The notes beneath the pieces were generated by a model, which made no database searches, had not been told where the DNA came from, and was given only the letters and a program-made list of their open reading frames with translations. Position numbers and translations under genes: made by a program. Source: Motilimonas cestriensis (GTDB taxonomy: Bacteria > Pseudomonadota > Gammaproteobacteria > Enterobacterales > CBDFNC01). Taken from it: DNA of 64,000 nt. Below, piece by piece: positions 10,106 to 18,999 of this stretch; positions within the stretch are counted from its first letter, which is position 1, and the number at the start of each line of letters is the position of its first letter. The DNA is taken from NCBI RefSeq assembly GCF_021295315.1, contig NZ_JAIMJA010000002.1, forward strand, positions 248,001 through 312,000, read 5' to 3'.

Positions 10106-10387
10106 CTAGGTACCAGAGCCACAATTACTGCAAGTCGATTTGGGAAGCCGCCATTGTGCAGGGTTTATAGCTTTGTAGATTATGGGCGAATGACAGGCCT
10201 TGCACCTTAAAGTCACAACATACAGGCCAAGATAAGCTCCATATACGATGGCTATCCAATAGCTTGGAGAGATTTCTTGAAGCCCATCACTAAAGCTTGC
10301 GCCACTATCGGCAGCAATATGAACTATCACTACTGCAAGCAATATTGCTAATCGAGCATAAAACCCTAGCTCTGTTTTAGTCATCAT
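10106..10387 (-). CDS. Small membrane protein with a zinc-ribbon-like tail
   Basis: I do not recognise this 93-residue protein. It has two predicted membrane segments (about residues 9-27 and 42-60). A cytoplasmic tail follows with CKACH and CSNCG pairs 24 residues apart, which look like a rubredoxin/zinc-ribbon knuckle. It is the first of several co-oriented small genes in the island. Confidence 0.55.
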   Translation of the reverse strand: MMTKTELGFYARLAILLAVVIVHIAADSGASFSDGLQEISPSYWIAIVYGAYLGLYVVTLRCKACHSPIIYKAINPAQWRLPKSTCSNCGSGT

Positions 10388-10499
10388 TTCCCCCTGAAGC
10401 TAATAAAGTAAAAAGCCGCTGACGAGCACGGCAATAGGAACAATCCATTACGGCAAGGCTAACGAACCGAAACGTTCACAAATTAGAATTTGGTGCTCA

Positions 10500-11348
10500 T
10501 TACTGCACAACTTCTATCGCACTTCGAGTCACTTTAAAAATGTTTGGCGTGAGTGAATATGGCTGCTCACTGAAGCTTTGTTGTGCTTTATCGGAAGCAA
10601 ACGCTTTAAACCCAGCAGAATTGTCACCTGACCACATAATAAGAAAGTCTCGGTTTGGAAATGCAGCAAAGAATGGTTCTCCCAACTTTTCGATAACAAA
10701 CGCTCTAAACTCAGGAATAAGAATGCGGGCCGCATCATAGCCATCCATAGCTTGAATGGCGATAAACTTTTCCTGTTCGAGAAACATCTGCATTGGTATT
10801 TTGTGGCTTGATTCATCAAGGTTAGATAAGGCGATGTCAGATAGCTCTGCCAGTGTGACATTCCATAATTTCAGATCTTCAGTTGTGATATACCGGTAAG
10901 TGTTTTCCTGATCTAAAACAAAGGCGATGATCACGTACTCGTCTAATTTACGATGCGCAAGTTCAACTCGGTCCAAATACTCAACAGGCGAAAACTGGGG
11001 CCTAACCTGTGACTTAGCCTCACGCCAACTGAGCAATTCTGACTTATCTGAGAGTGTTAGTTCAGGTAACAGCTGATCGAAGTGCTCACCTAACATCCCG
11101 TCAAGCTCAGTGGTCGTGGTCTTACTTTGCAAATAAAGGTTGTATAAATTCTGCAGTCCCAGTTCAATTTTACCTAACTTGATAATTTCAACTTCATCTG
11201 GCTTTTCGAAATCATATTGATCGTATTTATGCTGCACATACTCAAAAACGTATCGTTGAAATGAAGCCTTATCCATTTGCTCAGCAAATACCACATGACT
11301 AAGTAAAAGAGCCGATAAACCAATAACCTGTAAAATATTTTTAATCAT
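10500..11348 (-). CDS. Exported hypothetical protein
   Basis: This 282-residue protein begins with a cleavable signal peptide (about residues 1-22, ending SHVVFAEQ). No known domain is recognised. The remainder is mixed alpha/beta and largely polar with no membrane segment, so it is probably periplasmic. It stands alone between noncoding gaps in the ssrA island. Confidence 0.6.
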   Translation of the reverse strand: MIKNILQVIGLSALLLSHVVFAEQMDKASFQRYVFEYVQHKYDQYDFEKPDEVEIIKLGKIELGLQNLYNLYLQSKTTTTELDGMLGEHFDQLLPELTLSDKSELLSWREAKSQVRPQFSPVEYLDRVELAHRKLDEYVIIAFVLDQENTYRYITTEDLKLWNVTLAELSDIALSNLDESSHKIPMQMFLEQEKFIAIQAMDGYDAARILIPEFRAFVIEKLGEPFFAAFPNRDFLIMWSGDNSAGFKAFASDKAQQSFSEQPYSLTPNIFKVTRSAIEVVQ

Positions 11349-11455
11349 CCATGAACCTTAGATAGGGAGTCCGTCCAACATTAAAATTGATGACGCCAGC
11401 ACTGCCTCGACATTAATAAAATAACTTTCAGCATCTAGATTCATCATGGGCCTTT

Positions 11456-11962
11456 TTATACGCCATCAACACGACAAAGAATGTTTAACCTTTTAGCCAA
11501 GCTAACTACCTTTTTCACTTCACGCTCTTTATTGTCAAAGTGCCCCGCTTTAGACAGCCACTCTAATTTATGCCCATTGTTTAACATAAATGTTAAGCGG
11601 TGCCTTTTCGCGCCAAATAATTTTCGGATGCCATAAAGAGACGCTAACACGATGGCACCAAGAGGAGCTGTTTGCCCCGCAGCCAAGCTATCGCCATACA
11701 AATACAGCATCAAAAAGAGCAATAAAAGGATGCATACCACCACAACTCCAGTGACGACCGTGAGTAACGAATACTCTGCTTTGTATTTTATGGTGCTGCA
11801 ATCTGCTATAGGAAAGCTCTCAAACTCAAATCCTGATTTTGATGCAAACTTCTTCTTTAAGTAAATAATGCGTTTAGTCGTTACGCCAGCAACCCGGTTA
11901 AAGTGATATCGATACTCGTCCGGTGAAACAAGCTCACTTACCGCCACCTCATTTTCAACCAT
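11456..11962 (-). CDS. Membrane protein with PH-like ends, hypothetical
   Basis: The protein is about 168 residues from the ATG at 11962 (MVENEVAVSEL). That start has AAGGA upstream, whereas the longer frame would need a TTG. It has an N-terminal soluble part with a repeated basic segment, two adjacent hydrophobic helices in the middle, and a C-terminal segment HRLTFMLNNGHKLEW typical of bacterial PH-domain-like membrane proteins. Function is unknown. Confidence 0.55.
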   Translation of the reverse strand: MVENEVAVSELVSPDEYRYHFNRVAGVTTKRIIYLKKKFASKSGFEFESFPIADCSTIKYKAEYSLLTVVTGVVVVCILLLLFLMLYLYGDSLAAGQTAPLGAIVLASLYGIRKLFGAKRHRLTFMLNNGHKLEWLSKAGHFDNKEREVKKVVSLAKRLNILCRVDGV

Positions 11963-12038
11963 CGCTTTTACATTCCTTGTATTTAGAGGGGCCAAGTTGC
12001 TAAGCTGCAGCTTACTTAGCGTCCCTAATGATCTCAAA

Positions 12039-12194
12039 CTAACTGGCGACCCTTACTACCTTTGTACCCGCGATATAGTCATGCAAACAGCGTGAAGGCT
12101 TGCCGAATATCCAGCACAAATTAATAAGATTAAGCAGCCCCCAACCTAGAGAGCCTTGAGGCTTGCTCTGCCATAGCGACTTCCATTACCTCTT
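12039..12194 (-). pseudogene. RDD-family membrane protein, C-terminal remnant
   Basis: The minus strand encodes GWGLLNLINLCWIFG followed by KPSRCLHDYIAGTKVV and a stop. This is the characteristic C-terminus of RDD-domain proteins (the LHDxIAGTxVV ending). The frame is closed by a stop about 50 codons upstream and no N-terminal part is found, so this is a relic. The rest of the gap to 12385 shows nothing recognisable. Confidence 0.6.
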
Positions 12195-12385
12195 CCATGC
12201 TTTCTCCTAGTTCGGGCTAGGCCCGTTGAATACGGATGCACTTAATATTAATGATGCTCGCTGATTTAAGGCCAAATTTCATTTTCTTCTTTCAGTTAAC
12301 GCCTTTAACAACAATCGTTTAATAACGCAGCTGATAAAGGCGAACTTGAATCAGCCAGCACACTCAATGACGTGCGCAAGTACGG

Positions 12386-12730
12386 CTAATACTTCCAGTC
12401 GTTTGCATTGGTCTCGGGAGCCCGGCACATGGAAGCCCCCATTTCAGATCTCACACCCGAGAAACACTCAAAAATATCCTGATTCATCGCCCACTTCTCT
12501 TTGCATTGCGCGACAAAATTATCTTCTAGGGTGCCGTCCTTGTAATCCTTATACATGGCAATAACCGAAGGATTCTTTTCAGGGGTTGAATAGTCCAATA
12601 CCGAAGTATTCCAATCATCAATCACCTTATTCAATCGAACGCCAGCTTCCGCACATGTTTCATCAACATTGGCATTCGCTAGGCTTGAAACCAACAGCCC
12701 CAAAGATAAAACTAACGTTTTTTTAACCAT
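12386..12730 (-). CDS. Small exported protein, cysteine-containing
   Basis: This 114-residue protein has a clear signal peptide (KTLVLSLGLLVSSLANA, cleavage near residue 21). The mature part carries four cysteines in pairs (CAEAG, CKEKW, CFSG, CRAPE), suggesting disulfides in the periplasm. No family is recognised. Confidence 0.55.
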   Translation of the reverse strand: MVKKTLVLSLGLLVSSLANANVDETCAEAGVRLNKVIDDWNTSVLDYSTPEKNPSVIAMYKDYKDGTLEDNFVAQCKEKWAMNQDIFECFSGVRSEMGASMCRAPETNANDWKY

Positions 12731-12949
12731 TTTATTTCCTATTTTGAATGTTACATTGGGTTATGACGCATACGCGCCTTACTAACGAGTGACTAAAAGC
12801 AACTCAAAAACATTGCTAGTGTTGCTACTTGGCCCATCACACTCGGATAGACTATTTAGCCCCGCAAACAAAGCCATAATCGCGTTTATATTACGCAACC
12901 ACCGCAGTAACCATGGTTTTAGACGGTGTAGCTGCCAATTTTCTTACCA

Positions 12950-13507
12950 TTATTGATTTGCTTTTGCATGACGATATAGACGAATAATTACAGGGTCTTG
13001 TGCATCCATAAACATCAAAGCTCTGCCGTATAAAGCTTGCATGCCAAAGTCATCGAAAATGTTATTCCCCAATGGCGTGATTAAAACCTCATCCGTCACG
13101 AGCCCATCTAGGTGTAACTGTCGAATTTCATCCATGTGCTTTGCTGTGAAACCTGTCATCACAACATTAACCGCGGGATGGTTATATTGCAGCACAATAT
13201 TCCCATCTTTCATCGCAATCGGCTTCATATCAGGGTGATAATTGTAAATATCCGACAGCACCTTTAATGCATAGTCGTAAGCAGCTGTATCAGATAACCT
13301 ATCGGGCAACAGCACCAGCGTACCATTGCTAAACTGCACCACATCCTTTTGATCATTGGTATAAAACACCAGTTGCTTTAATATCACTGCGGCCTCAGCA
13401 GTAAAGTTTGGTCTCCAGTCTGGTACAGGCGGGAAAACTTTATTTGAAGCATGCAATGGAAAAACTCCTATAAAAAGGGCAAAAAATATAATGAAGCGAT
13501 CAAACAT
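12950..13507 (-). CDS. Exported hypothetical protein
   Basis: The protein has 185 residues and an N-terminal signal peptide (about residues 1-20, ending PLHAS). The mature domain contains no cysteine and no recognised motif. It is separated from its neighbours by ~190-220 bases, like the other island genes. Confidence 0.5.
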   Translation of the reverse strand: MFDRFIIFFALFIGVFPLHASNKVFPPVPDWRPNFTAEAAVILKQLVFYTNDQKDVVQFSNGTLVLLPDRLSDTAAYDYALKVLSDIYNYHPDMKPIAMKDGNIVLQYNHPAVNVVMTGFTAKHMDEIRQLHLDGLVTDEVLITPLGNNIFDDFGMQALYGRALMFMDAQDPVIIRLYRHAKANQ

Positions 13508-13694
13508 ATATTCGTAACCTTGTATTCACGTCGCCGAAGCAACTTACGAAGTGCGATACTCAATCCAGCCACAAGCCAGAGCCAATTCCAACCTCATAAC
13601 AAAAGAGTTGATTTTTTAATGGATAAATAGCAATTGGCCCCTACTACAATGACAAAAGCGACAAAGGCAAAGTTAAGCGAGCTAGCCTAACCCT

Positions 13695-14129
13695 TTAGAC
13701 AACGGCGCTTTCCTCTGATGAACTGACTTTGTTAGCTTTTCTGCCCAGAAAATAGAAAATCAAACCTAACCCGAAAGAAACAGCCATCACCATAAAGCCA
13801 GTGGTATAGTCACTAAAAATATCAAGACCACTGGTATCAACCACAGCTGCTAATTCATCGGAGTGGCTAAAAGAAAACATACTAATAGCAACCATCGCAT
13901 TCAGCGCCACGGCAACTAAAAATGTTATTCCTGTTGCCTTCTTCAAACTCCCACCTCGGTAAAGAGCCAAGCCAATCCCATGAAAGATAAGTAGCGGAAT
14001 GCAAATTACTCCGATTAATAAAAATTTATTAACGCCATCACCTGGAAATTTAAAAAAGGATAGAAACCCTAACATGTAAACAAAAAAACCCGATACGATG
14101 AAAAATAGAATACCTAGAACATTACGCAT
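13695..14129 (-). CDS. Membrane protein, partner of the upstream gene
   Basis: I choose the ATG at 14129 (MRNVLGILFF), which overlaps the stop of the upstream gene in ATGCGTAA and implies translational coupling. The ~144-residue product has four hydrophobic segments and a short charged C-terminus. No family is recognised. With the next gene it forms a two-gene membrane-protein operon. Confidence 0.55.
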   Translation of the reverse strand: MRNVLGILFFIVSGFFVYMLGFLSFFKFPGDGVNKFLLIGVICIPLLIFHGIGLALYRGGSLKKATGITFLVAVALNAMVAISMFSFSHSDELAAVVDTSGLDIFSDYTTGFMVMAVSFGLGLIFYFLGRKANKVSSSEESAVV

Positions 14130-14523
14130 TGCTTGATAAATCCTCTTTTGCGCCAGAAAAGTACTCATTTGCCTTCGGCCTAAAAAGGAAAAAAGCAACA
14201 ATGACAAATATAATGATACTTGGGACCAACATCGTTTTTGCTGGTGAGGTTATTAACCCTGTCAACAGAGATATCACACTCCAGCCAACATACGCCGTGC
14301 GGCCAATCCGTTTAGCCTTTAGCATTAACACGCCAGCTGCAATGGTTATGATCAAACCGATAACCATCATGGCATATTGTACTGCGAGGGGAAGTACGCT
14401 TAATTCCATCAGCTTAACTGATTCTGGATTATCGTAGAGCAGTGAACCTGAAACTACCGATATCAGGCCAGTAATAATAAAAAACCAACTAATAATAGTG
14501 ATAGACAGAGGGCGAATTTTCAT
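14122..14523 (-). CDS. Small four-helix membrane protein
   Basis: The protein has 133 residues with four predicted transmembrane helices (about 8-28, 45-65, 75-92 and 95-117). It resembles small DoxX-like or DUF-type inner-membrane proteins, but I cannot name the family. It is preceded by AAGGAG and overlaps the downstream membrane-protein gene. Confidence 0.55.
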   Translation of the reverse strand: MKIRPLSITIISWFFIITGLISVVSGSLLYDNPESVKLMELSVLPLAVQYAMMVIGLIITIAAGVLMLKAKRIGRTAYVGWSVISLLTGLITSPAKTMLVPSIIIFVIVAFFLFRPKANEYFSGAKEDLSSNA

Positions 14524-14532
14524 TTTTACTCC

Positions 14533-14577
14533 TTATAACTTGCGTGATGAACAGTCACTGCTGTTATCACAAGTAAT
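14533..14577 (-). repeat. Imperfect palindrome after the RibD-like gene
   Basis: CTTGTGATAACAG and the near-complement CTGTTCATCACGCAAG flank a six-base loop immediately after the 14567-15130 stop codon. It could be a terminator or cassette-type recombination structure. It lacks a T-run. Confidence 0.35.
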
Positions 14578-15130
14578 TTACTTTGTAATTAATTTGAATA
14601 AAGTCGTTTGGGAAAGCTGTTGCTCTGGCGTCCACCAGCGTTAATGGTTGGGTAATTTTGCCAAAAAGTGGCACCCCATCCCCCAATAAAATTGGCGCTT
14701 TAGTGATTGTTATTTCATCGATAAGCTTAAGATTAAGAAATGATGTGATGGTAGCGCCGCCATCAATATAAGCGTGCTTGAATCCTTTACATTCTAACCT
14801 CTTGATCAGCTCAGTTACTTCGCCAGAAAACATCTCCACCCTGCCCTTTAAATTCTCCGGGACCACGTTTATCGTATTACTCAAAACAACAACATGGGTA
14901 TCACTATAAGGCCATTGCTCAGCAGACAAATTCATACTAGAAATTGTCTCCATGCACTTACGTCCCATGATCATGCAATCAACAGAGGCCATAAAAACGG
15001 CAAAACCCATATCGGGATTTTTTTCCATATTCGCAGCTGGGTTGCCAGCAGTATGAAGCCAATCAACTGCGCCTTCGGTAGTAGCAATGTAGCCATCGAC
15101 GCTAGTGGCAATAAAAACAGAACATTTCAT
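14567..15130 (-). CDS. Dihydrofolate reductase-like (RibD C-terminal family) protein
   Basis: The 187-residue protein matches the RibD_C/DHFR-like fold. It has an N-terminal FIATSVDGYIA (NADPH-binding start) and a MIMGRKCMETI segment. GGATITSFLN and GDGVPLFG follow in the positions seen in YyaP/YwjB-type proteins. It is a putative NADPH-dependent reductase of unknown substrate. Such proteins are common as mobile cassette cargo. Confidence 0.75.
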   Translation of the reverse strand: MKCSVFIATSVDGYIATTEGAVDWLHTAGNPAANMEKNPDMGFAVFMASVDCMIMGRKCMETISSMNLSAEQWPYSDTHVVVLSNTINVVPENLKGRVEMFSGEVTELIKRLECKGFKHAYIDGGATITSFLNLKLIDEITITKAPILLGDGVPLFGKITQPLTLVDARATAFPNDFIQINYKVNYL

Positions 15131-15263
15131 TTTTAGTTCCTAAATATACTATTTATGCGCTCTCCCCTCACTTACACATAAACATACGACATACCATGGT
15201 ATTGGCTGCTAGGCCGAACCGTTAGCCCTTTATTAATCAAAGGCAACTTCCCCTGCATATAAC

Positions 15264-15554
15264 TTAAAACCGAGAGTCGTTCTCACAAGGAATACCATCA
15301 TGGTCACCATCCATTTTCGTATTCGGACAGTGTTTAGTAAAAAATACAGCCTCTGCCCGAGAAGTCATTTGGCTACAGTGTTGGCGACCGTCGCACTCAA
15401 ACTCTTCGTCATTCAAGATGTAGGTACCTGCAACCACCTCCTCCTTAATATTTAACATGTCGATATCAGCACTTGTTAACGTCTGTGCGTTCTGATCAGC
15501 GTATATTTGCCAACCAGCTAGCCCTACCAACGCCAAAATAAGAATTTTTTTCAT
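15264..15554 (-). CDS. Exported excalibur-domain protein
   Basis: The protein has 96 residues, a signal peptide/anchor at 3-19, and a C-terminal excalibur-type calcium-binding motif DGDHDGIPCEN. Two further cysteines precede it. It may bind calcium outside the cytoplasm. Function is unknown. Confidence 0.6.
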   Translation of the reverse strand: MKKILILALVGLAGWQIYADQNAQTLTSADIDMLNIKEEVVAGTYILNDEEFECDGRQHCSQMTSRAEAVFFTKHCPNTKMDGDHDGIPCENDSRF

Positions 15555-16151
15555 TTACATTTCTCTACAAGATAATTCATCGTGGGAGCGGGCCCTTGTC
15601 GGGTCACTCCAACGCAAATCCGGACGCTCAGAACAACCGCCCCGGCTTCTCTGTTACATATTGACTCGTGCAGACTTGAACGTGACCGATAGTAAAGCAG
15701 GCTACCTTCACTTGACTCACTAACGCCTTGCTCACTGCAAAATTTAGCGTGCAGCGAGTAGTTCTTCTCGCGCAAAGTTATTGGTTAACTACTTGCACTT
15801 GAATTCTGGAATAACCCCCGTACGCCACCGTAAGAACGTGCATTTAACTACTATTTTTTCAGCTACTTAAAAACCAGCGATAACAATCAAACGATAGAAA
15901 GCACAAAGCGAGCGTTTATTTACTGCGAAAAGTATCGCAAGTTAAATGAAATAGACAGATTTCCCGCATTGTATATCAAATTAATATAAAACCAAGGCAA
16001 CCTCGATTAGGGTTTGTGAACAACATCGCGCACTATTAAGCAAAACGTTAGGCACATCACTCACTGTCGCAACAACCACTATATCGGCTAACGGTCAGTT
16101 ACAAAAAGGGTCGGTGTTACGTTCTGTGATTGAGGAAGAGCATTTAGGCGC
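15555..16151. other. Noncoding stretch in the ssrA island
   Basis: I see no convincing gene in these ~600 bases. There is one 74-codon frame without a ribosome site or composition support. The DNA is AT-rich and looks like decayed island sequence. Confidence 0.5.
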
Positions 16152-16283
16152 CTATGGTGGGTAGCAGACCAAATGGGTCACAACGGACCGGAGATACCGT
16201 TTCGTCATGATGGCAACGACATTAAAGAGCATGACAAAAAGAGCGGGCGCGGGTTTAGTTATCAAATAGATCTCAAGACTTAA
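16152..16283 (+). pseudogene. Integrase C-terminal fragment, copy 1
   Basis: The frame reads WWVADQMGHNGPEIPFRHDG and ends after about 43 codons. It corresponds to the last part of the integrase at 19503-20196 (there WWVADQMGHNGPEMLFRHYG). The catalytic Tyr of the RHYG motif has become Asp. It is a dead tail of a tyrosine recombinase, followed in both copies by IS481-type DNA. Confidence 0.8.
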
Positions 16284-16310
16284 ACTAATTCCACAAGACA
16301 TTAATTTAAG

Positions 16311-16462
16311 TGTACTAGCTCAGACTTGATCTGACAGTTACCCATTTTTAATGGTGCCGTTGTCAGCTTAGATTTGAGCTAAATTCTTTTCTGCCCAAAT
16401 CTTTTTACCATCAAGTAATGTTTCTAGTGGCGTTCTGCCACAGCATACTTTGCCCCAAAGTT
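16311..16462 (-). mobile_element. IS481-type insertion sequence remnant, copy 1
   Basis: The terminal sequence TGTACTAGCTCAGACTTGAT starts at 16311. On the minus strand the transposase tail (CCGRTPLETLLDGKKIWAEK ... stop) is encoded up to about 16460, where homology to copy 2 breaks off. Only the 3' end of the element remains. Confidence 0.75.
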
Positions 16463-16489
16463 TGTTAGGGGCTCTTTATGAAACAATAT

Positions 16490-16518
16490 AGTCGCCAACG
16501 TATTATGCGTTGGCGACT
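16490..16518 (-). terminator. Stem-loop after the nitrilase gene
   Basis: AGTCGCCAACG and CGTTGGCGACT form a perfect 11-bp stem with a seven-base loop, 22 bases beyond the nitrilase stop. There is no long T-run, but the position fits a terminator. Confidence 0.6.
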
Positions 16519-16540
16519 GTTCAATAAGATGTTACGCCAT

Positions 16541-17500
16541 CTATTTTTGCGTCGAGAATCTTGCTTGATAAGGGGTTAATTCATTCCCTTCCATTGTTAA
16601 GGAAGCATAGAGATTAGGTCTACGACCTCTGATCCAGCGCCTGCCTGTACACATATTTAGATCATTCGCATTGAGATCGGCAATAACCATATCATTATCG
16701 ACGCAGTCAGTTTCAGCGATAATTTCGCCATAGGGATTGAGCACCATCGCATTCCCCGTTCTAACTTCATCCATATCAACACCAACACCGTTACTAAAGA
16801 TCAGGAACATGCCATTGTCATGGGCACGCGCGGGTAGCCAACGCATTAACCACTTTCTTCCTTTAGAACCTTGCATTTCAGAACGAATCGACTCTGGATC
16901 TTGTTTACGATTATGCCAAAGCTTGGGATCAATCAACCCCATCGCATTAGGGCTGCGAGAATTCGTGCCACCTGTTTGATGAGGCGCAACTAGGATATCA
17001 GCGCCTTTTAACGCTGTTATTCGAACATTCTCGACCAAATTATTATCCCAACAAATCAGGATTCCTACACGGCATCCATGTGGCGTATCAAATACAGTGT
17101 ATTCATTGCCACTTCTCATGTGTTCGCTGACAAACGTATGGAGCTTTCTGTGTTTGGCTATCTGACCATCAGGCATTGCCATTACATAAGAATTGTAAAG
17201 ATCTCCGTTCTTGTCCTTTTCAATTAATCCTGCGCCGATGCTGAGTTGATATTTTTCAGACATTTCTAGCAAGCGTTGAGAAGTTTCTCCTTGCGGGATG
17301 AACTCTGACAAATCATCGACCTCTGACTTTTGCAGTGTTGAAACATGCCAGTAGCCAGTAACACACATTTCCGGGAAGACAATGATTTTTACTCCTTCTT
17401 TAGCAGCCTTTTCTGCATAACTTTGAATGATCGATAAGTTGTAATTTTTATCGTTCGCATGGTGGTTAAATTGAACAGTGGCAACACGGATATCTTTCAT
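16541..17500 (-). CDS. Carbon-nitrogen hydrolase (nitrilase superfamily)
   Basis: This 319-residue nitrilase/amidase-fold enzyme cleaves non-peptide C-N bonds. The catalytic triad is visible: Glu44 in VFPEMCVTGY, Lys119 in HRKLHTF and Cys150 in GILICWDNN. It resembles N-carbamoylputrescine or aliphatic amidase branches; the exact substrate cannot be read from sequence. It is divergent from a LysR regulator 95 bases away, which probably controls it. It lies between island remnants and is likely cargo. Confidence 0.85.
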   Translation of the reverse strand: MKDIRVATVQFNHHANDKNYNLSIIQSYAEKAAKEGVKIIVFPEMCVTGYWHVSTLQKSEVDDLSEFIPQGETSQRLLEMSEKYQLSIGAGLIEKDKNGDLYNSYVMAMPDGQIAKHRKLHTFVSEHMRSGNEYTVFDTPHGCRVGILICWDNNLVENVRITALKGADILVAPHQTGGTNSRSPNAMGLIDPKLWHNRKQDPESIRSEMQGSKGRKWLMRWLPARAHDNGMFLIFSNGVGVDMDEVRTGNAMVLNPYGEIIAETDCVDNDMVIADLNANDLNMCTGRRWIRGRRPNLYASLTMEGNELTPYQARFSTQK

Positions 17501-17595
17501 TATCGTTCCTCTTTTTCAGTGAATATCTGTCATTTTAAAAAACTGATTCGATTCCGTATAATGAATAAACTTCCAATTAACAATGAGCGCATGGA

Positions 17596-18474
17596 ATGGA
17601 TTTAGGTGATTTACGCACATTCTGTCAATTAGCGGAAGATGGTAATTATCGAGTAGCGTCAGAGCACTTACACATTACTCAGTCAGCTTTAACCAAGAAA
17701 ATTCAACGCTTTGAGGCTTATTGTGGCGTAGTTTTATTTGAGAGAGGAAGACAAGGGGCCAGTTTGACGGCGGCAGGAATTGCTCTTTTACCTGAAGCGC
17801 AGCGAATAGTTTCAAGTTTTGAATCTTATAAATGTCTAACCCAACGAGTTGCCAAGGGCATTGCAGGAAACCTCAATATAGGTTTTGGTATATCTTCCTA
17901 CCACCTTGCACCAGATTACATAGCTAAATTTAAAAAACACTACCCAGAAATCCACATTACGCTCAACGATATACCATCTCAAAAGCAGTCAGAATCCTTA
18001 CTTCTAGGGGAGCTTCACCTCAGTTTTAGTCGACTACCAGCTGTAGCTCCACTGAAGGGCGTGAAACTCAGTACAGATCACCTAGTGCTTGCGACGCATA
18101 GAAGCCAAATCATAGACAAAAAAAAATTGTGGTTTTCGTTAGATTCAATCGATTATTTAAAGCTTAATCCTGAACGAGGCATGGGCCTAAGCCAACAAAT
18201 AAACATGCTATTAGAAGAGCATGGAAAAAAACTGAATGTAGTTCAAGAGGCTGATGATATTCAAACATTGTTGGCACTAGTCTCTGCAAATTTGGGATTC
18301 ACTATTGTTCCTGCAAGTGTAAAGCATATTGCAAATGAGCATGTCGCTTTTTGGGAACTTTCAGGGGAAAGCAGCTCATGGGATGTAGGCCTAATTTGGA
18401 ATGACCAGTTAGAGAGCTTTGCAAAAGATAATTTCATTCAATTTGTGGAGAAGATGCAAATTGAACGTCGTTGA
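17596..18474 (+). CDS. LysR-family regulator divergent from the nitrilase
   Basis: The 292-residue protein has an N-terminal winged HTH (LRTFCQLAEDGNYRVASEHL ... SALTKKIQRFE) and a type-2 periplasmic-binding effector domain. The short shared intergenic region with the nitrilase gene is the usual LysR arrangement, so it most likely activates that gene in response to its substrate. Confidence 0.85.
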   Translation: MDLGDLRTFCQLAEDGNYRVASEHLHITQSALTKKIQRFEAYCGVVLFERGRQGASLTAAGIALLPEAQRIVSSFESYKCLTQRVAKGIAGNLNIGFGISSYHLAPDYIAKFKKHYPEIHITLNDIPSQKQSESLLLGELHLSFSRLPAVAPLKGVKLSTDHLVLATHRSQIIDKKKLWFSLDSIDYLKLNPERGMGLSQQINMLLEEHGKKLNVVQEADDIQTLLALVSANLGFTIVPASVKHIANEHVAFWELSGESSSWDVGLIWNDQLESFAKDNFIQFVEKMQIERR

Positions 18475-18519
18475 TTCTATGGGTGTGCTGTAACTCATTT
18501 TGGGTCCAAAAGTGAGTTG

Positions 18520-18722
18520 TATTGAGAGTAAATTGTAAGAGCGAATCCTACTAGATAAACTGAATCATCGGAACGCTTGTAAATTGGTACACCTGTACTG
18601 GACAGCACAATAGGACCAAGCTCCCCTCAAATAGCACGTTAGTAGCACGAGCTTTTATAGAATGGTAAAAAACACATTTAAAATAACAACTTAAGATTTC
18701 ATGGGCGCGGGTTCAATTCTGC
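18520..18722 (+). repeat. Island end module with degenerate att site, copy 1
   Basis: This ~200-bp sequence is a diverged direct repeat of 22580-22775. Shared stretches include AAATAGCACGTTAGTAGCACGA and GGTACA-CTGTACT. It ends in GCGCGGGTTCAATTC (18705-18719), a degraded copy of the ssrA 3' end. It reads as an internal attachment site between two tandem elements. Confidence 0.7.
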
Positions 18723-18999
18723 TGATGTTACAAAAACGTGTATTCCCTTTTGATATATCGATGGTTCTCAGCTCACCGGCCCAAGTGAATAAATCAACAG
18801 AAAGCAGACGATGAATTGAACATAGGTACGCGAAATCGTAAGGGGGTAATTGAAACTCAATATACATCGCAGCGAGTGTCGTTAAGTCACGCTCCGCTGC
18901 TTCTAACACCACTTCATCGGTAATATTGAGCTTATTAACCAACACGTTACTGTTGTCATAAGTATAAGGTTCTTGCGTTGTGCCATATTTATCTATCAT
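18691..18999 (-). pseudogene. fic: Fic toxin, truncated at the att-like site
   Basis: From the ATG at 18999 the frame encodes MIDKYGTTQEPYTYDNSNVL and continues to GNTRFCNISRIEP, which is the N-terminal third of an E. coli-type Fic protein. It then runs into the att-like sequence and stops. The catalytic HPFxxGNGR motif is absent, so no AMP transferase activity is expected. The start overlaps the upstream antitoxin gene by 11 bases, the normal coupling of yhfG-fic pairs. Confidence 0.85.

Noticed and set aside
12346-12564. Plus-strand frame overlapping the exported cysteine protein
   Set aside because: Antisense to a gene with a clear signal peptide; no support.
15551-15775. 74-codon minus-strand frame upstream of the excalibur gene
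   Set aside because: No ribosome site, biased composition, and no family resemblance; likely noncoding.
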